From Wenjunlia vitaminophila DSM 41686 (lineage in GTDB: Bacteria > Actinomycetota > Actinomycetes > Streptomycetales > Streptomycetaceae): a DNA stretch of 64,000 nt. Position numbers and translations under genes: made by a program. The DNA lies in the NCBI RefSeq assembly GCF_000380165.1, contig NZ_KB904651.1, positions 1 through 64,000 of the forward strand, read 5' to 3'. Under the pieces are notes generated by a model. That model was not told the origin of the DNA. It worked only from the letters and a program-made list of their open reading frames with translations, and made no database searches. Positions 11,928 to 21,371 of the stretch are shown here, in pieces (position 1 is the stretch's first letter; each line of letters begins with the position of its first letter).

Positions 11928-13145
11928 CTACGCGGCCAGCTTCGCCCGCAGGTTGTCGTCGAGCGCGCCCAGGAACTCCTCGGTGGTCAGCCACGGCTGG
12001 TCCGGGGAGATCAACAGCGCGAGGTCCTTGGTCATCTGTCCGCCCTCGACGGTCTCCACGCAGACCTGCTCCAGGGTGTGCGCGAACTCGGTCACCCGCG
12101 GGGTGCCGTCGAGGACGCCGCGGTGGGCGAGGGCGCGGGTCCAGGCGTACACGGAGGCGATCGGGTTGGTCGAGGTCGCCTTGCCCTGCTGGTGCTGGCG
12201 GTAGTGCCGGGTGACGGTGCCGTGGGCCGCCTCGGCCTCCAGGGTCCGGCCGTCGGGGGACATCAGCACCGAGGTCATCAGGCCGAGGGAGCCGAAGCCC
12301 TGGGCCACGAAGTCGGACTGCACGTCACCGTCGTAGTTCTTGCAGGCCCAGAGGAAGCCGCCCTCCTCCCGCAGCGCGTGGGCGACCATGTCGTCGATCA
12401 GGCGGTGCTGGTAGCCGAGTCCGGCCCGGTCGTAGTCCGCCTTGAACTCGGCGTCGAAGACCTCCTGGAAGATGTCCTTGAACCGGCCGTCGTACGCCTT
12501 CAGGACCGTGTTCTTGGTGGACAGGTAGACGGGCAGGCCCCGGTCCAGCCCGTAGCGCAGGCAGGCACGGGCGAAGTCGCGGATCGAGTCGTCCAGGTTG
12601 TACATGGCCAGCGCCACTCCGGGCCCGGGGAACGTGAAGACCTCCAGCTCGGTCTGGTCCGAGCCGCCCTCCGGGGTGAAGGTCAGGGTGAGGGTGCCCG
12701 GCCCGGGAACCTTGAGGTCGGTGGCCCGGTACTGGTCGGCGAAGGCGTGGCGGCCGATCAGGATCGGCTTGTGCCAGTGGGGCACCGGCCGGGGCACGTT
12801 GCGCATGATGATCGGCTCGCGGAAGAGGACCCCACCGAGGAAGTTCCGGATGGTGGCGTTCGGCGACGGGTACATCCTCCGCAGGCCGAACTCCTCAACC
12901 CGGCCCTCGTCCGGGGTGATGGTCGCGCACTTCACCCCGATGCCGTAGGTCCAGATGGCGTGCGCGGCCTCCCGGGTCACCCGGTCACTGGTGGCGTCCC
13001 GGTGCTCGATCCCCAGGTCGAAGTACCGCAGGTCGATGTCGAGGTGCGGCAGGATCAGTGTGTTCTTGATGGCGTGCCAGATGATGCGGGTCATCTCGTC
13101 GCCGTCGAGTTCCACGACCGGGTTGGCGACCTTGATCTTGGCCAT
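11928..13145 (-). CDS. icd: Isocitrate dehydrogenase (NADP+), dimeric eukaryotic-like type
   Basis: A 405-residue enzyme producing 2-oxoglutarate, CO2 and NADPH from isocitrate. [20 protein letters not shown] at the N-terminus, the phosphate-binding [23 protein letters not shown] with the catalytic aspartates, and [16 protein letters not shown] with [13 protein letters not shown] are diagnostic of the dimeric subfamily II enzyme rather than the monomeric one. The ATG at 13145 begins exactly at the family start. With mdh, sucC and sucD it makes four TCA-cycle genes in this window, each group with its own promoter region. Confidence 0.97.
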   Translation of the reverse strand: MAKIKVANPVVELDGDEMTRIIWHAIKNTLILPHLDIDLRYFDLGIEHRDATSDRVTREAAHAIWTYGIGVKCATITPDEGRVEEFGLRRMYPSPNATIRNFLGGVLFREPIIMRNVPRPVPHWHKPILIGRHAFADQYRATDLKVPGPGTLTLTFTPEGGSDQTELEVFTFPGPGVALAMYNLDDSIRDFARACLRYGLDRGLPVYLSTKNTVLKAYDGRFKDIFQEVFDAEFKADYDRAGLGYQHRLIDDMVAHALREEGGFLWACKNYDGDVQSDFVAQGFGSLGLMTSVLMSPDGRTLEAEAAHGTVTRHYRQHQQGKATSTNPIASVYAWTRALAHRGVLDGTPRVTEFAHTLEQVCVETVEGGQMTKDLALLISPDQPWLTTEEFLGALDDNLRAKLAA

Positions 13146-13288
13146 TGGAGCGATCCGTCCCTCTCGCGCTGTTTGTCGGCTAAGCCCTCCCCTGGGAGTG
13201 TTCGTCCTCAAGCTACCGATTCCCTGCGCGGCGGGGCGCGAGGGCGGGGGTCGAGCCGCCCCCGGCGTCCCCGGGGCCCGCCGGTCGC

Positions 13289-13693
13289 TCACCGCACGGC
13301 GAACCGCATCACGTCCTGCATCCAGGGGATGTCCAGCACCGGGTCCGGCATCGCCGTCAGCGCCAACAGCACGATGCCCGCTCCCAGCACCCCGTAGGTG
13401 ACGACGTCGGTGAACCGGCTGCGCACGGCCAGCATCCCGACGTTGCGCACCACCGCCCGCAGCACCCCCCCGAACAGCACGGAGCCGCCGACCACCACCA
13501 CGCCGGTGCGGAAGTTCACCTGACTGACCAACAGCCCGAGCGCCACCCCGGCGAGGACCAGCAGGATCGGCCACTGGCGCACCGGGGCCGGGGCGTCACC
13601 GCCCGCCGCCCGGTGCCCCCCCTCGGGCCGTGCGGTGGTCTCCGTCTTCCGCGGGGGCCTGCGGGACCCGCCCATGCTCTGCACGCCTGCCAT
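13289..13693 (-). CDS. DUF3017 family membrane protein
   Basis: A 134-residue protein: a polar, basic N-terminus (1-38) followed by three hydrophobic segments (about 40-58, 64-82 and 97-117) and a short tail. DUF3017 proteins are encoded directly behind folD in many actinobacteria. The gene begins 8 bases after the folD stop codon, so the two are surely co-transcribed. No catalytic motif is visible and the function is unknown. Confidence 0.85.
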   Translation of the reverse strand: MAGVQSMGGSRRPPRKTETTARPEGGHRAAGGDAPAPVRQWPILLVLAGVALGLLVSQVNFRTGVVVVGGSVLFGGVLRAVVRNVGMLAVRSRFTDVVTYGVLGAGIVLLALTAMPDPVLDIPWMQDVMRFAVR

Positions 13694-13700
13694 CCGGCTC

Positions 13701-14561
13701 TCAGCTTTCCTTCGCGGCCCGCTCCGCCGCCTCGACCACGTTCGTCAGCAGCAGCGCCCGGGTCATCGGCCCCACCCCGCCCGGGTTGGGGGCGACCCAG
13801 CCGGCCACGGCACGCACCGCCGGGTCCACGTCGCCCACCAGTTTGCCGTCCCGGTCGCGGCTGACCCCCACGTCGAGGACCGCCGCGCCCGGCTTGACGT
13901 GGTCGGCGGTGACCAGGTGCGGGGAGCCGGCCGCCGCCACCACGATGTCCGCCTGGCGGAGCTGGGCGGCCAGGTCGCGGGTGCCGGTGTGGCAGAGCGT
14001 GACCGTGGCGTTCTCGCTGCGCCGGGTGAGCAGCAGCCCGATGGAGCGGCCGACGGTGATGCCGCGGCCGACCACGCACACGTGCGCGCCGTCGGTCTCC
14101 ACCCCGTGGCGGCGCAGCAGTTCCACGATGCCGTGCGGGGTGCAGGGCAGGGGGGCCTCCTGGTTGAGCACCAGTCGCCCGAGGTTGGTCGGGTGGAGCC
14201 CGTCCGCGTCCTTGGCCGGGTCGATCGCCTCCAGCACCCGGTTGGTGTCCAGGCCCTTGGGGAGGGGGAGCTGGACGATGTACCCGGTGCACGCCGGGTC
14301 CTCGTTGAGCTCGCGCACGACCGCCTCGACGTCCGCCTGCGAGGCCGTGGCGGGGAGCTGGCGCTGGATGCTGGCGATCCCGACCTGGGCACAGTCACGG
14401 TGCTTGCCGGCGACGTAGGAGTGGCTCGCCGGGTCGTCCCCGACCAGCAGGGTGCCGAGGCCCGGGGTGATGCCCCTGGCCTTGAGCGCGTGGACACGGA
14501 CGGAGAGTTCGGACTTGATCGCTGCGGCGGTGGCCTTGCCATCGAGAATCTGGGCGGTCAT
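13701..14561 (-). CDS. folD: Bifunctional methylene-THF dehydrogenase / methenyl-THF cyclohydrolase
   Basis: A 286-residue FolD, the standard length. It interconverts 5,10-methylene-THF and 10-formyl-THF, using NADP. Key signatures are [20 protein letters not shown] with the catalytic lysine (YVAGK), [13 protein letters not shown], and [16 protein letters not shown] plus [15 protein letters not shown] in the nucleotide-binding half. ATG 14561 is preceded by GGATGGACCCC; an in-frame ATG three codons upstream is the alternative. 10-formyl-THF made here feeds PurN and PurH. The promoter probably lies around 14630-14660, where the minus strand has GGTATAAG. Confidence 0.97.
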   Translation of the reverse strand: MTAQILDGKATAAAIKSELSVRVHALKARGITPGLGTLLVGDDPASHSYVAGKHRDCAQVGIASIQRQLPATASQADVEAVVRELNEDPACTGYIVQLPLPKGLDTNRVLEAIDPAKDADGLHPTNLGRLVLNQEAPLPCTPHGIVELLRRHGVETDGAHVCVVGRGITVGRSIGLLLTRRSENATVTLCHTGTRDLAAQLRQADIVVAAAGSPHLVTADHVKPGAAVLDVGVSRDRDGKLVGDVDPAVRAVAGWVAPNPGGVGPMTRALLLTNVVEAAERAAKES

Positions 14562-14985
14562 GGGGTCCATCCTCTCGGACCGGGCCGGGAACGTCCCAAT
14601 CATCTCGTGAGCCGGACGCCGATTCCTCCTCTTATACCCGGACGATATTCGACAACTGGAACATATCTGTTCGGATGGTGTTGCAGATTCGGCACAGCCC
14701 TCGAACTCCGCTGGACAGTCGCGTCGGCGCGCCACCACCATGGGCCGGGCAAGCCGTCGATAAGCGGACCATCCGCTCGGCGCACCAAGGATTCACTCGG
14801 GGGGAAACCGTGAGTAGTGAGCGCGGCTTGCCGCGCCCGCCCCGGAGTCTTCCGGGCACCAGGCCGCCGGCGCGGCGACCAGGGCCACCACGCGCCCGGC
14901 CCCGGCGCGGACGCACGCCCGACGACATCCAGCGGACCCGGTCCGCCACCTCACCGTCCCCACCGCAACACACGGAGGAACTCAC
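14562..14985. other. Divergent promoter region folD / RDD gene
   Basis: This 424-base region is AT-richer than its surroundings between 14630 and 14710 and probably carries both promoters; the best leftward -10 candidate is TATAAG near 14636. The right half contains a possible short reading frame, listed separately. No RNA motif recognised. Confidence 0.4.
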
Positions 14986-14989
14986 GTGA
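14810..14989 (+). CDS. Possible 59-residue upstream ORF coupled to the RDD gene
   Basis: A GTG at 14810 preceded by GGGGGGA opens a 59-residue frame rich in Arg and Pro whose TGA overlaps the GTG of the RDD gene (GTGA, 14986-14989). The overlap suggests translational coupling, but the composition looks random, no family is recognisable, and the RDD gene has its own GGAGGA. It could equally be untranslated leader. Confidence 0.25.
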   Translation: MSSERGLPRPPRSLPGTRPPARRPGPPRARPRRGRTPDDIQRTRSATSPSPPQHTEELT

Positions 14990-15657
14990 GCTACCCGCCT
15001 GGCCCCCAGGACCCGTACGGGCAGCCGGCCCAGCCCGGCTACGGCCAGCCCCCGCAGCAGCCCGGCTACGGCTACCCGCAGCAGCAGCCGGGCTACGGCT
15101 ACCCCCAGCAGGGCGGCGCCGACCCGAACGCCGCCTACGGCTACCCGCAGCAGCAGCCGCAGCCGGGCTACAACTACCCCCAGGGTGGTCCCGACCCGAA
15201 CGCCGCCTACGGCTACCCGCAGGGCGGCTACCCGCACGCCGGGCAGGTGCAGCAGTTCTACGCCGGGTGGGGATCACGGGTGGCCGCCTCCCTCGTGGAC
15301 GCCCTGGTCGTCGGTATCCCGGCGGGCATCTGCGTCGGCGTCGGCATCGCCATCGGCGGTGGCGCCGGAGTCGGGGTGTCGGTGCTCGGCTACGCCATCG
15401 CCTTCTGCATCATGCTGTGGCTGCTGCACCAGAAGGGCACCACCGGCCAGTCCATCGGCATGAAGACCGTCAACATCCAGATGCTCCGGGAGTCCGACGG
15501 CCAGTACCTCGGCTTCGGCATGACCTTCGTCCGGTACCTGTGCCACTTCATCGACGGCCTCCCCTGCTACCTGGGGTACCTGTGGCCGCTGTGGGACGCC
15601 AAGAAGCAGACCTTCGCCGACAAGATCATCGGCACCGTGGTGGTCAAGACCCAGTAG
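14986..15657 (+). CDS. RDD family membrane protein with Pro/Gly/Tyr/Gln-rich N-terminus
   Basis: A 223-residue protein. The first about 85 residues are a low-complexity tail of GYGYPQQQP-type repeats. From about 88 on there is an RDD domain with the conserved WGSRVAASLVDALVVGIP (first helix with R and D), a second hydrophobic segment (about 120-150), GQSIGMKTVNIQ, and a final KKQTFADKIIGTVVV typical of the family. RDD proteins are small integral membrane proteins, some implicated in ion transport or antiport; the role here is unknown. GTG 14986 has GGAGGA six bases upstream. Confidence 0.88.
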   Translation: MSYPPGPQDPYGQPAQPGYGQPPQQPGYGYPQQQPGYGYPQQGGADPNAAYGYPQQQPQPGYNYPQGGPDPNAAYGYPQGGYPHAGQVQQFYAGWGSRVAASLVDALVVGIPAGICVGVGIAIGGGAGVGVSVLGYAIAFCIMLWLLHQKGTTGQSIGMKTVNIQMLRESDGQYLGFGMTFVRYLCHFIDGLPCYLGYLWPLWDAKKQTFADKIIGTVVVKTQ

Positions 15658-15674
15658 CCGGAGACGGCACCGGG

Positions 15675-15711
15675 AAGGGGGCCGCGGGCGCGTCGCGCCC
15701 GCGGCCCCCTT
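15675..15711. terminator. Bidirectional terminator RDD gene/purH
   Basis: A perfect 17-bp inverted repeat, 15675-15691 with 15695-15711, loop GTC, lies between two convergent genes. The arms end in AA and TT, giving short A/T edges in both directions. Confidence 0.85.
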
Positions 15712-15746
15712 CGTACGACTCCGGGTGGATGCCCCGAACGGGTGGG

Positions 15747-17342
15747 TCAGTGGTAGAAGTGCCGGCTCCCGGTGAGGTACATGGTCACGCCCGCTGCCTG
15801 CGCCGCGGCCACGACCTCCTCGTCCCGCACCGAGCCGCCCGGCTGCACCACCGCCGCCACCCCGGCGTCGATCAGCACCTGGAGACCGTCGGCGAACGGG
15901 AAGAACGCGTCCGACGCGGCGAACGAACCGTTCGCCCGCTGCTCCGCGCGCTGCACCGCGAGCCGCGCCGAGTCCACCCGGTTGACCTGCCCCATCCCCA
16001 CACCGACGGTGGCACCGCCGCGGGCCAGCAGGATGGCGTTGGACTTCACCGCCCGGCAGGCCCGCCAGGCGAACGCCAGTTCCCGCAGCCCGGTCCCGTC
16101 CAGCGGCTCACCGGAGACCAACGTCCAGTTCCGCGGGTCGTCCCCCTCCGCCTGGAACGCGTCCACCTGCTGCAACAGCGCCCCGCCGGAGATCTGCTGC
16201 ACGTCCGCCGCCCTGCCCGGGCCCTCCGGGCACCGCAGCACCCGCAGGTTCTTGCGGCGGGACAGCACCTCCAGCGCGCCCTCCTCGTAGCCCGGGGCGA
16301 CGATGACCTCGGTGAAGATCTCAGCGACCTGCTCGGCCATGGCCACCGAGACCGGACGGTTCACCGCGATGACGCCGCCGTACGCCGAGACCGAGTCGCA
16401 GGCGTGCGCCTTGCGGTGGGCCTCCGCGACGTCGGCGCCGATCGCGATGCCGCACGGGTTGGTGTGCTTGACGATGGCCACGCACGGCTCGTCGTGGTCG
16501 TAGGCCGCGCGCTGCGCCGCCTCGGTGTCCACGTAGTTGTTGAACGACATCTCCTTGCCGTGCAACTGCTCGGCGCCGGCCAGGCCGGGGCCGCTGGCCA
16601 CCGACGTGTCCACGTAGAGCGCCGCCGCCTGGTGCGGGTTCTCCCCGTACCGCAGCACGCTCCTGCGCTGCCAGGTGGCGCCGAGGAACCCGGGCAGCTC
16701 GCTGTGCTGCCCGCCGTCCTCCCGCTCGGGGCGCTGCGTGCGGTAGCCGTCGGAGAACCACGAGGCCACGGCCACGTCGTAGGCGGCGGTGTGCTGGAAC
16801 GCCTCGGCGGCCAACCTCCGCCGCGCGTCCAGGTCGAAGCCCCCCATGCCGACGGCGGCCAGGACGTCCGGGTAGCGGGCCGGGTTGACCACGACCGCCA
16901 CCGACGGGTGGTTCTTCGCCGCGGCCCGCACCATCGAGGGGCCGCCGATGTCGATCTGCTCCACGCACTCGTCGGCGCCGGCGCCGGACGCCACCGTCTC
17001 CCGGAACGGGTAGAGGTTCACCACCACCAGTTCGAACGGTTCCACGCCCAGCTCGGCGAGCTGCGCCCGGTGGGACTCCAGGCGCTGGTCGGCGAGGATG
17101 CCCGCGTGCACCCGGGGGTGCAGGGTCTTCACCCGGCCGTCCAGGCACTCGGGGAACCCGGTCAGCTCCTCCACCGGGGTCACCGGGACCCCGGCCGCGG
17201 CGATCCGTGCGGCGGTGGAGCCGGTGGAGACCAACTCCACCCCGGCCTCGTGCAGGCCCTGGGCCAGTTCCTCCAGGCCGGTCTTGTCATAGACGCTGAC
17301 CAGCGCACGGCGGATCGGCCGCTTCGTCGTTCCGGTACTCAC
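15747..17342 (-). CDS. purH: Bifunctional AICAR formyltransferase / IMP cyclohydrolase
   Basis: A 531-residue PurH carrying out the last two steps of de novo IMP synthesis: formylation of AICAR with 10-formyl-THF, then ring closure. The N-terminal cyclohydrolase half has [16 protein letters not shown] and VSTGSTA, and the C-terminal transformylase half has [23 protein letters not shown] and [10 protein letters not shown]. The GTG at 17342 overlaps the purN TGA (GTGA, 17339-17342), so translation is coupled. The product of a stalled PurH step, ZMP, is the ligand of the riboswitch on glyA 8 kb away. Confidence 0.97.
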   Translation of the reverse strand: MSTGTTKRPIRRALVSVYDKTGLEELAQGLHEAGVELVSTGSTAARIAAAGVPVTPVEELTGFPECLDGRVKTLHPRVHAGILADQRLESHRAQLAELGVEPFELVVVNLYPFRETVASGAGADECVEQIDIGGPSMVRAAAKNHPSVAVVVNPARYPDVLAAVGMGGFDLDARRRLAAEAFQHTAAYDVAVASWFSDGYRTQRPEREDGGQHSELPGFLGATWQRRSVLRYGENPHQAAALYVDTSVASGPGLAGAEQLHGKEMSFNNYVDTEAAQRAAYDHDEPCVAIVKHTNPCGIAIGADVAEAHRKAHACDSVSAYGGVIAVNRPVSVAMAEQVAEIFTEVIVAPGYEEGALEVLSRRKNLRVLRCPEGPGRAADVQQISGGALLQQVDAFQAEGDDPRNWTLVSGEPLDGTGLRELAFAWRACRAVKSNAILLARGGATVGVGMGQVNRVDSARLAVQRAEQRANGSFAASDAFFPFADGLQVLIDAGVAAVVQPGGSVRDEEVVAAAQAAGVTMYLTGSRHFYH

Positions 17343-17971
17343 GGGACCAGGACCTTTCTTCCTTCGATGCGGTAGCCTTCGCGGGCCATGCGGCCCACGA
17401 CCTCGACGAGCGCGGTGCGCTCGACGGTCTTGATACGCTCGTGGAGCGTTTCCTCGGTGTCGTCCTGGTGGATCTCCACCGCCCGCTGGGCGATGATCGG
17501 ACCGGTGTCCACCCCGTGGTCCACGAGGTGGACGGTACATCCGGTGACCTTCGCGCCGTAGGCGAGCGCGTCGCGCACGCCGTGCGCGCCGGGGAAACTG
17601 GGCAGCAGGGCCGGGTGGGTGTTGATCAGCCGGCCGCCGAACCTGGCCAGCGTCCCGGTCCCCAGGATCTTCATGAACCCGGCACAGACCACCAGGTCGG
17701 GGCGGTGTTCACTGATCGCTTCGGCCAGGGCCAGGTCCCAGTCGGCCCGGTCGGCGAAGTCACCGACCCGGCGGACGAACGTCGGCAGGCCGGCCTTCGC
17801 GGCCCGGTCGAGCCCGACGGTGCCGTCCCGGTCCGCGCCGACGGCGACGACCACCGCCCCGTACTCGGGGTCGGCGGTCGCGTCGAGCAGGGCCTGCAGG
17901 TTGGTGCCCGAGCCGGACACCAGGACGACGAGACGGGCGGGGGGCGAGATGGACGGGCTGGACGCACCCAC
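17339..17971 (-). CDS. purN: Phosphoribosylglycinamide formyltransferase
   Basis: A 210-residue PurN that transfers a formyl group from 10-formyl-THF to GAR in purine synthesis. [17 protein letters not shown] (phosphate-binding loop), [26 protein letters not shown] with the catalytic Asn and His, and [13 protein letters not shown] with the catalytic Asp are all present. It heads a two-gene purNH operon. The start at 17971 gives a short Ser/Pro-rich lead ([11 protein letters not shown]) before the domain. In related genomes I recall the DUF6350 gene sitting directly upstream; here a rightward membrane-protein gene lies between. Confidence 0.96.
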   Translation of the reverse strand: MGASSPSISPPARLVVLVSGSGTNLQALLDATADPEYGAVVVAVGADRDGTVGLDRAAKAGLPTFVRRVGDFADRADWDLALAEAISEHRPDLVVCAGFMKILGTGTLARFGGRLINTHPALLPSFPGAHGVRDALAYGAKVTGCTVHLVDHGVDTGPIIAQRAVEIHQDDTEETLHERIKTVERTALVEVVGRMAREGYRIEGRKVLVP

Positions 17972-18383
17972 GGCTGGGCTCTTCTCTCACGGACTGCTGA
18001 CGGCCTGGGCCGGGGCGGACGGGATCGGGGAACCTCAGGCGCCGCGCGGCCGTCAGCAACGATACTGGCACACCGTGCCGCCCCCCTCCGGTGGTGACCG
18101 GCTCGCCGGGGTAGCGTCTGAGGCGAGGGCGGAACGAAAGAGGACGTATTCACCGATGCAGCAACGAGGGGTTGGCGCCACCACCATGAGCAACGGCCGC
18201 ACTTTCTGCCTCAGCGGCCCCTGGGCCGCGGGGCCTTCCGGCGGTCCGGCGACCGCCGCGCCCACCGCGACCGCCGCGTCCGTCGTGGCTGCCTCCCCGG
18301 CACGGTCCACCAGCCGACCGGGGAGCCCGGTGGGGTTCCGGCCCGCGGCGGCCGGTGGCCCCGGGGGCGTCCGCGTGGTGGTG
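17972..18383. other. Region between purN and a divergent membrane-protein gene
   Basis: About 410 bases carrying the purN promoter. CTCGCC (18102-18107) and GGCGAG (18122-18127) form a short inverted repeat around TAGCGT, a possible -10 element for the rightward gene. The frame of the downstream gene stays open here, with ATGs at 18156 (preceded by AGAGGA) and 18186, so part of this stretch may be coding. Confidence 0.35.
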
Positions 18384-19142
18384 ATGGCGCACGGCTCCCG
18401 TCCGCCCCTGGCGTCGAACGACCAGCCCCTGGCGTCGAACGACCAGCAGGGCCAGACCGGTGGCACGACCACCGACCACGGCGACCAGGACAACCCGTTC
18501 GCCCCGCCTCCCGAGGGGGCCCCGGACCGCCCCTGGGAGCCCCGCACCCCTCCGGACCAGCGCCAGCGGCCCCCCGCCGGCGGGGACCAGCCGGACCAGC
18601 GGCGGCCCGTGCCCTGGGGCGCCCGCCGGCCGGAGCAGCGGGACAGCGGTGACGGCTCCCGCAACGGCGGCTCCGGCGGGACCCGGTTCGACGTCACCGA
18701 CCCCACCCAGCGCCGCGCCCGCTACGCGCTGCTCAGCGGCATGTGGGCGTTCTTCTTCGTCATCTTCAGCATCCCGTACCTGGCGCTGCTGCTCGGAGCG
18801 CTCGCCGTCCACTGGGGCATCAGCTCGCTGCGCGGTCGGGGTCCGTCCAGGAACAACCAGACGGCTCCGGCTTCCGCGTTCAACCGCAGCCAGCCCGACG
18901 CCGGCCCCGCCGGAGCCGGGCGGAGCGGACGGACCACCTCGAGGCCGCAGTTCGCCACCGCGATCAGCGGCCTGGTCTCCGGTGGCGTGGCCCTGGCCAT
19001 GGTGTTCGGCCTGTTCGGCCTGCAGATCGTCTACCGCGACTACTACGAGTGCGTCTCTGACTCGCTGACCTCCGCGGCCCGCGCCTCCTGCGACGACAAG
19101 ATCCCGTCCTGGGTGGAGCGCGTGGCCGGCGAGAACGGCTGA
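18384..19142 (+). CDS. Two-helix membrane protein with disordered N-terminus (unrecognised)
   Basis: With the ATG at 18384 the product is 252 residues. The first about 105 are polar and Pro/Gly/Gln-rich, including a tandem 7-residue repeat (LASNDQ twice) encoded by a 21-bp direct repeat at about 18411-18452. A hydrophobic segment follows (about 115-137), then a polar linker, then a second one (about 194-214), then a short tail containing two cysteines (YYECVSD and RASCDDK). No catalytic motif. Upstream in-frame ATGs at 18156 or 18186 would add about 66-76 residues. The 3' end overlaps the convergent DUF6350 gene by 100 bases. Confidence 0.6.
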   Translation: MAHGSRPPLASNDQPLASNDQQGQTGGTTTDHGDQDNPFAPPPEGAPDRPWEPRTPPDQRQRPPAGGDQPDQRRPVPWGARRPEQRDSGDGSRNGGSGGTRFDVTDPTQRRARYALLSGMWAFFFVIFSIPYLALLLGALAVHWGISSLRGRGPSRNNQTAPASAFNRSQPDAGPAGAGRSGRTTSRPQFATAISGLVSGGVALAMVFGLFGLQIVYRDYYECVSDSLTSAARASCDDKIPSWVERVAGENG

Positions 19143-21226
19143 CCCAACGGCGGGTCGCGGTCCGAGCCGGCCGCCCCGCCGGTGTCGTCCCGCTCCGTTC
19201 GCGGGCCGTCCTCCCGCGGGGCGTCCTCCCGCGGGCCGTCCTCGGGGTGGGCGGCCGGGAACGGCGGCACCAGTCCTCCGGAGGCCACCCGCAGCCGCTC
19301 CCAGCGGGCCGCCCGGTCGGGCCGCTCCGGCGGGGCGCTCCCGCGTCGGGGCGGGACCGGTGCGCGCCCGTGGGGGCTGCCCCACGGGCCCGGCAGCGCC
19401 TTGGTGAACCGCACCAGCAACGGGTGCGCGCGCCGCTCGACCGCACCGGTCGCCACCCCGACCTCCTCCCCACCAGGCGGGCCGGCCGCCGCCGCCGGCC
19501 CGGCGGCGGCCGGTGGGGTGGGCAGCGGTCCCGTCGGGGGCGGAGCGCCGCGGACGGGAGGCGACGCGGTCGGTTCCGCCGCGGCCGGGGCCGGGGCACC
19601 GCGCAGTTGCCACCAGCGGACCACCGGGACCAGCGGGACGCTGAGCGCGAGGGTCCAGCAGCACGCCGCGGTGCCCGTGGCCCACCACAGGGGTCCCAAC
19701 TCGGCCAGGCGGTGCTCCCCCAGCGGCCCGGACGCCCAGGCGGCGAGGAGGGCGGTGGCGACTCCGACGCCCACCGACGACAGACCCGCCACCGCCGCCG
19801 CCCCGGGAACGCCGCACCGCGCCGGCGGCAACGCGCGCATCCCCCGGGCGACCACGGCGACGACCACCACGGCCGCGGTGATCGGCACCATCAGCGTCAG
19901 CCAGCCGGCGGTGCCGCCGTCCCCCTGCCCCGGGAGAGCGGCGAACAGCGGGAACCGGGGGAGCTCGGAGTACCGCGCCCCGGCCGGCGCCACCACCGTG
20001 TCCGTTCCCACGGCGAACCCCGGGGTCAGTGCGTAGCAGGCGGCCCAGACCGCCGCGTTGGGCAGCAGGACGAGGGCGAGCGCCAGTACCCCGAGCCGGT
20101 CGGAGAACGACCCGCTCAGGTCGGAGAACGCCGCGCTGGCCGCCGACGCGTGCCCGGCCAGGGAGCCCGCGGTGAGCAGCGCTCCCCCCGCGACCAGCGT
20201 CAACGTCCCGGCTGCCGCCGCCCGGAGGGCCACGGTCAGCCGGGCGCCGGGGACGAGCCCGTCGCCGGGGAGCGCCCCGCCGGCGCACGCCCCCACCCGA
20301 CCGGCCGCTCCGCCGCGGTCCCCGTCCTTCCGGGGCGTCCGCGGGAGGCGGCCCGTGGGCAGCCGTAGCACCGCCCGGCGCGCCACGGAGGTGGGCGTCG
20401 GAACCCCGGAGCCGACGACGGACCGGCGTGTCCCGGCCAGGCGGACCAGCAACGGGCGCACGGCGGACGGGGACACCGGGGGACAGCCCAGCACCGACCA
20501 GGCACCGGCACCGGCCCAGAACCCGGCGACCAGCGGCATCACGACCAGTGCGCTCAGTGGACGGCTGCGCAGGGGGCCGGTCGAGGTGTAGAGCACTGCC
20601 GCCAGGCCGACCAGGCAGTAGCCGGCAACCAGCCAGGCCACCGCGCCGGCGGGTCCGGAACGGCCCGGGAGCGGGGGCTGGGGCTCTGGCTCTGGCTCGG
20701 CCCCTGGCTCGGCCCCTGGCTCGGGCTCGGACTCGGACTCGGGCTGGGGCTGGGGCTCGGGCTGGGGCTGGGGCTGGGGCTCGGCGGGAGGCTGTCGGGG
20801 CTCACGCGCGTCCGGGTCGTCAACGGCCCCGCGGGCGGCCGGGGCGGGGAGGTGCCCCTCCACGGCGAGGCCACCGAAACGGTAGAGCAGCCAGAGCGGC
20901 AGGGCGGACAGCAGGAGCGGCGTCAGGCCCACCGGGGCGGGATCGCCGCTGACCGTGACCGTGCGCAGGAGGTCCGCGCCGTGGGCGAGCAGCCACAGGT
21001 TCGCGGCGACGCGCAGGGCCGCGCCGGGATCGCCCCCGGAGGACGGGGAGGTGACCCACAGGAACAGCACCACCACGGCGATGACGCCCAGACCGAGTCC
21101 GGCCGCGAGGACCCCGCCGAGCAGCCCGGAGAGAGCCGCCGGGAGGGGGTGGTCGGCCGGAGGCCGGGTGGTCCCCGGCCGACGGGTCGGGGACCGGGGC
21201 GTCGGAGGACCGATCAGTTGGCTCAC
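19043..21226 (-). CDS. DUF6350 family polytopic membrane protein
   Basis: A protein of about 727 residues from GTG 21226 (an in-frame GTG at 21277 is the alternative). The N-terminal region has hydrophobic segments at about 28-50, 64-80 and 92-110. A Pro/Glu/Gln/Ser low-complexity insert follows, then roughly eight more membrane segments and a long disordered, charged C-terminus that runs 100 bases into the 3' end of the neighbouring gene. DUF6350 genes sit near purN in actinomycetes; the molecular function is unknown. Codon bias is strong throughout, including the overlap, which argues that the long C-terminus is real. Confidence 0.75.
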   Translation of the reverse strand: MSQLIGPPTPRSPTRRPGTTRPPADHPLPAALSGLLGGVLAAGLGLGVIAVVVLFLWVTSPSSGGDPGAALRVAANLWLLAHGADLLRTVTVSGDPAPVGLTPLLLSALPLWLLYRFGGLAVEGHLPAPAARGAVDDPDAREPRQPPAEPQPQPQPEPQPQPESESEPEPGAEPGAEPEPEPQPPLPGRSGPAGAVAWLVAGYCLVGLAAVLYTSTGPLRSRPLSALVVMPLVAGFWAGAGAWSVLGCPPVSPSAVRPLLVRLAGTRRSVVGSGVPTPTSVARRAVLRLPTGRLPRTPRKDGDRGGAAGRVGACAGGALPGDGLVPGARLTVALRAAAAGTLTLVAGGALLTAGSLAGHASAASAAFSDLSGSFSDRLGVLALALVLLPNAAVWAACYALTPGFAVGTDTVVAPAGARYSELPRFPLFAALPGQGDGGTAGWLTLMVPITAAVVVVAVVARGMRALPPARCGVPGAAAVAGLSSVGVGVATALLAAWASGPLGEHRLAELGPLWWATGTAACCWTLALSVPLVPVVRWWQLRGAPAPAAAEPTASPPVRGAPPPTGPLPTPPAAAGPAAAAGPPGGEEVGVATGAVERRAHPLLVRFTKALPGPWGSPHGRAPVPPRRGSAPPERPDRAARWERLRVASGGLVPPFPAAHPEDGPREDAPREDGPRTERDDTGGAAGSDRDPPLGQPFSPATRSTQDGILSSQEARAAEVSESETHS
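20673..20785. repeat. Degenerate GGCTCG/GGCTGG tandem repeat inside the DUF6350 gene
   Basis: About 110 bases of six-base units of the form GGCTCG, GGCTGG, GGCTCT or GGACTC, encoding a Pro-Glu/Pro-Gln/Ser-Glu/Gly-Ala dipeptide run between membrane segments. Such microsatellite-like tracts are prone to length change; the unit stays in frame because six is a multiple of three. Confidence 0.7.
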
Positions 21227-21273
21227 GTCGCCCCATGCTGCCGGACACGGCACCCTATCCGCCTGGTTAGTAG

Positions 21274-21312
21274 GCACATGACAGTCGTGTCGCAGAAGAT
21301 AGGGCTATGTGC
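21274..21312. promoter_or_regulatory. Inverted repeat in the divergent DUF6350/sigma-like promoter
   Basis: GCACAT (21274-21279) and ATGTGC (21307-21312) form an inverted repeat within the short intergenic region between the two divergent genes. It may be a regulator site controlling both; no known regulator is implied. Confidence 0.25.
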
Positions 21313-21371
21313 ATTTTCATCCGATATGCCGCGATGGTCGGGCACGCCGACCGGCTCGTCGGGCCAGCGTC

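Noticed and set aside
15000-15250. The GYGYPQQ coding repeat considered as a CRISPR-like or DNA repeat array
   Set aside because: The repeat units are degenerate and in frame, with no spacers; they are explained by the low-complexity protein tail of the RDD gene.
17339-17342. A frameshift joining purN and purH into a fusion
   Set aside because: The GTGA overlap with complete, normal-length proteins on both sides is ordinary translational coupling.
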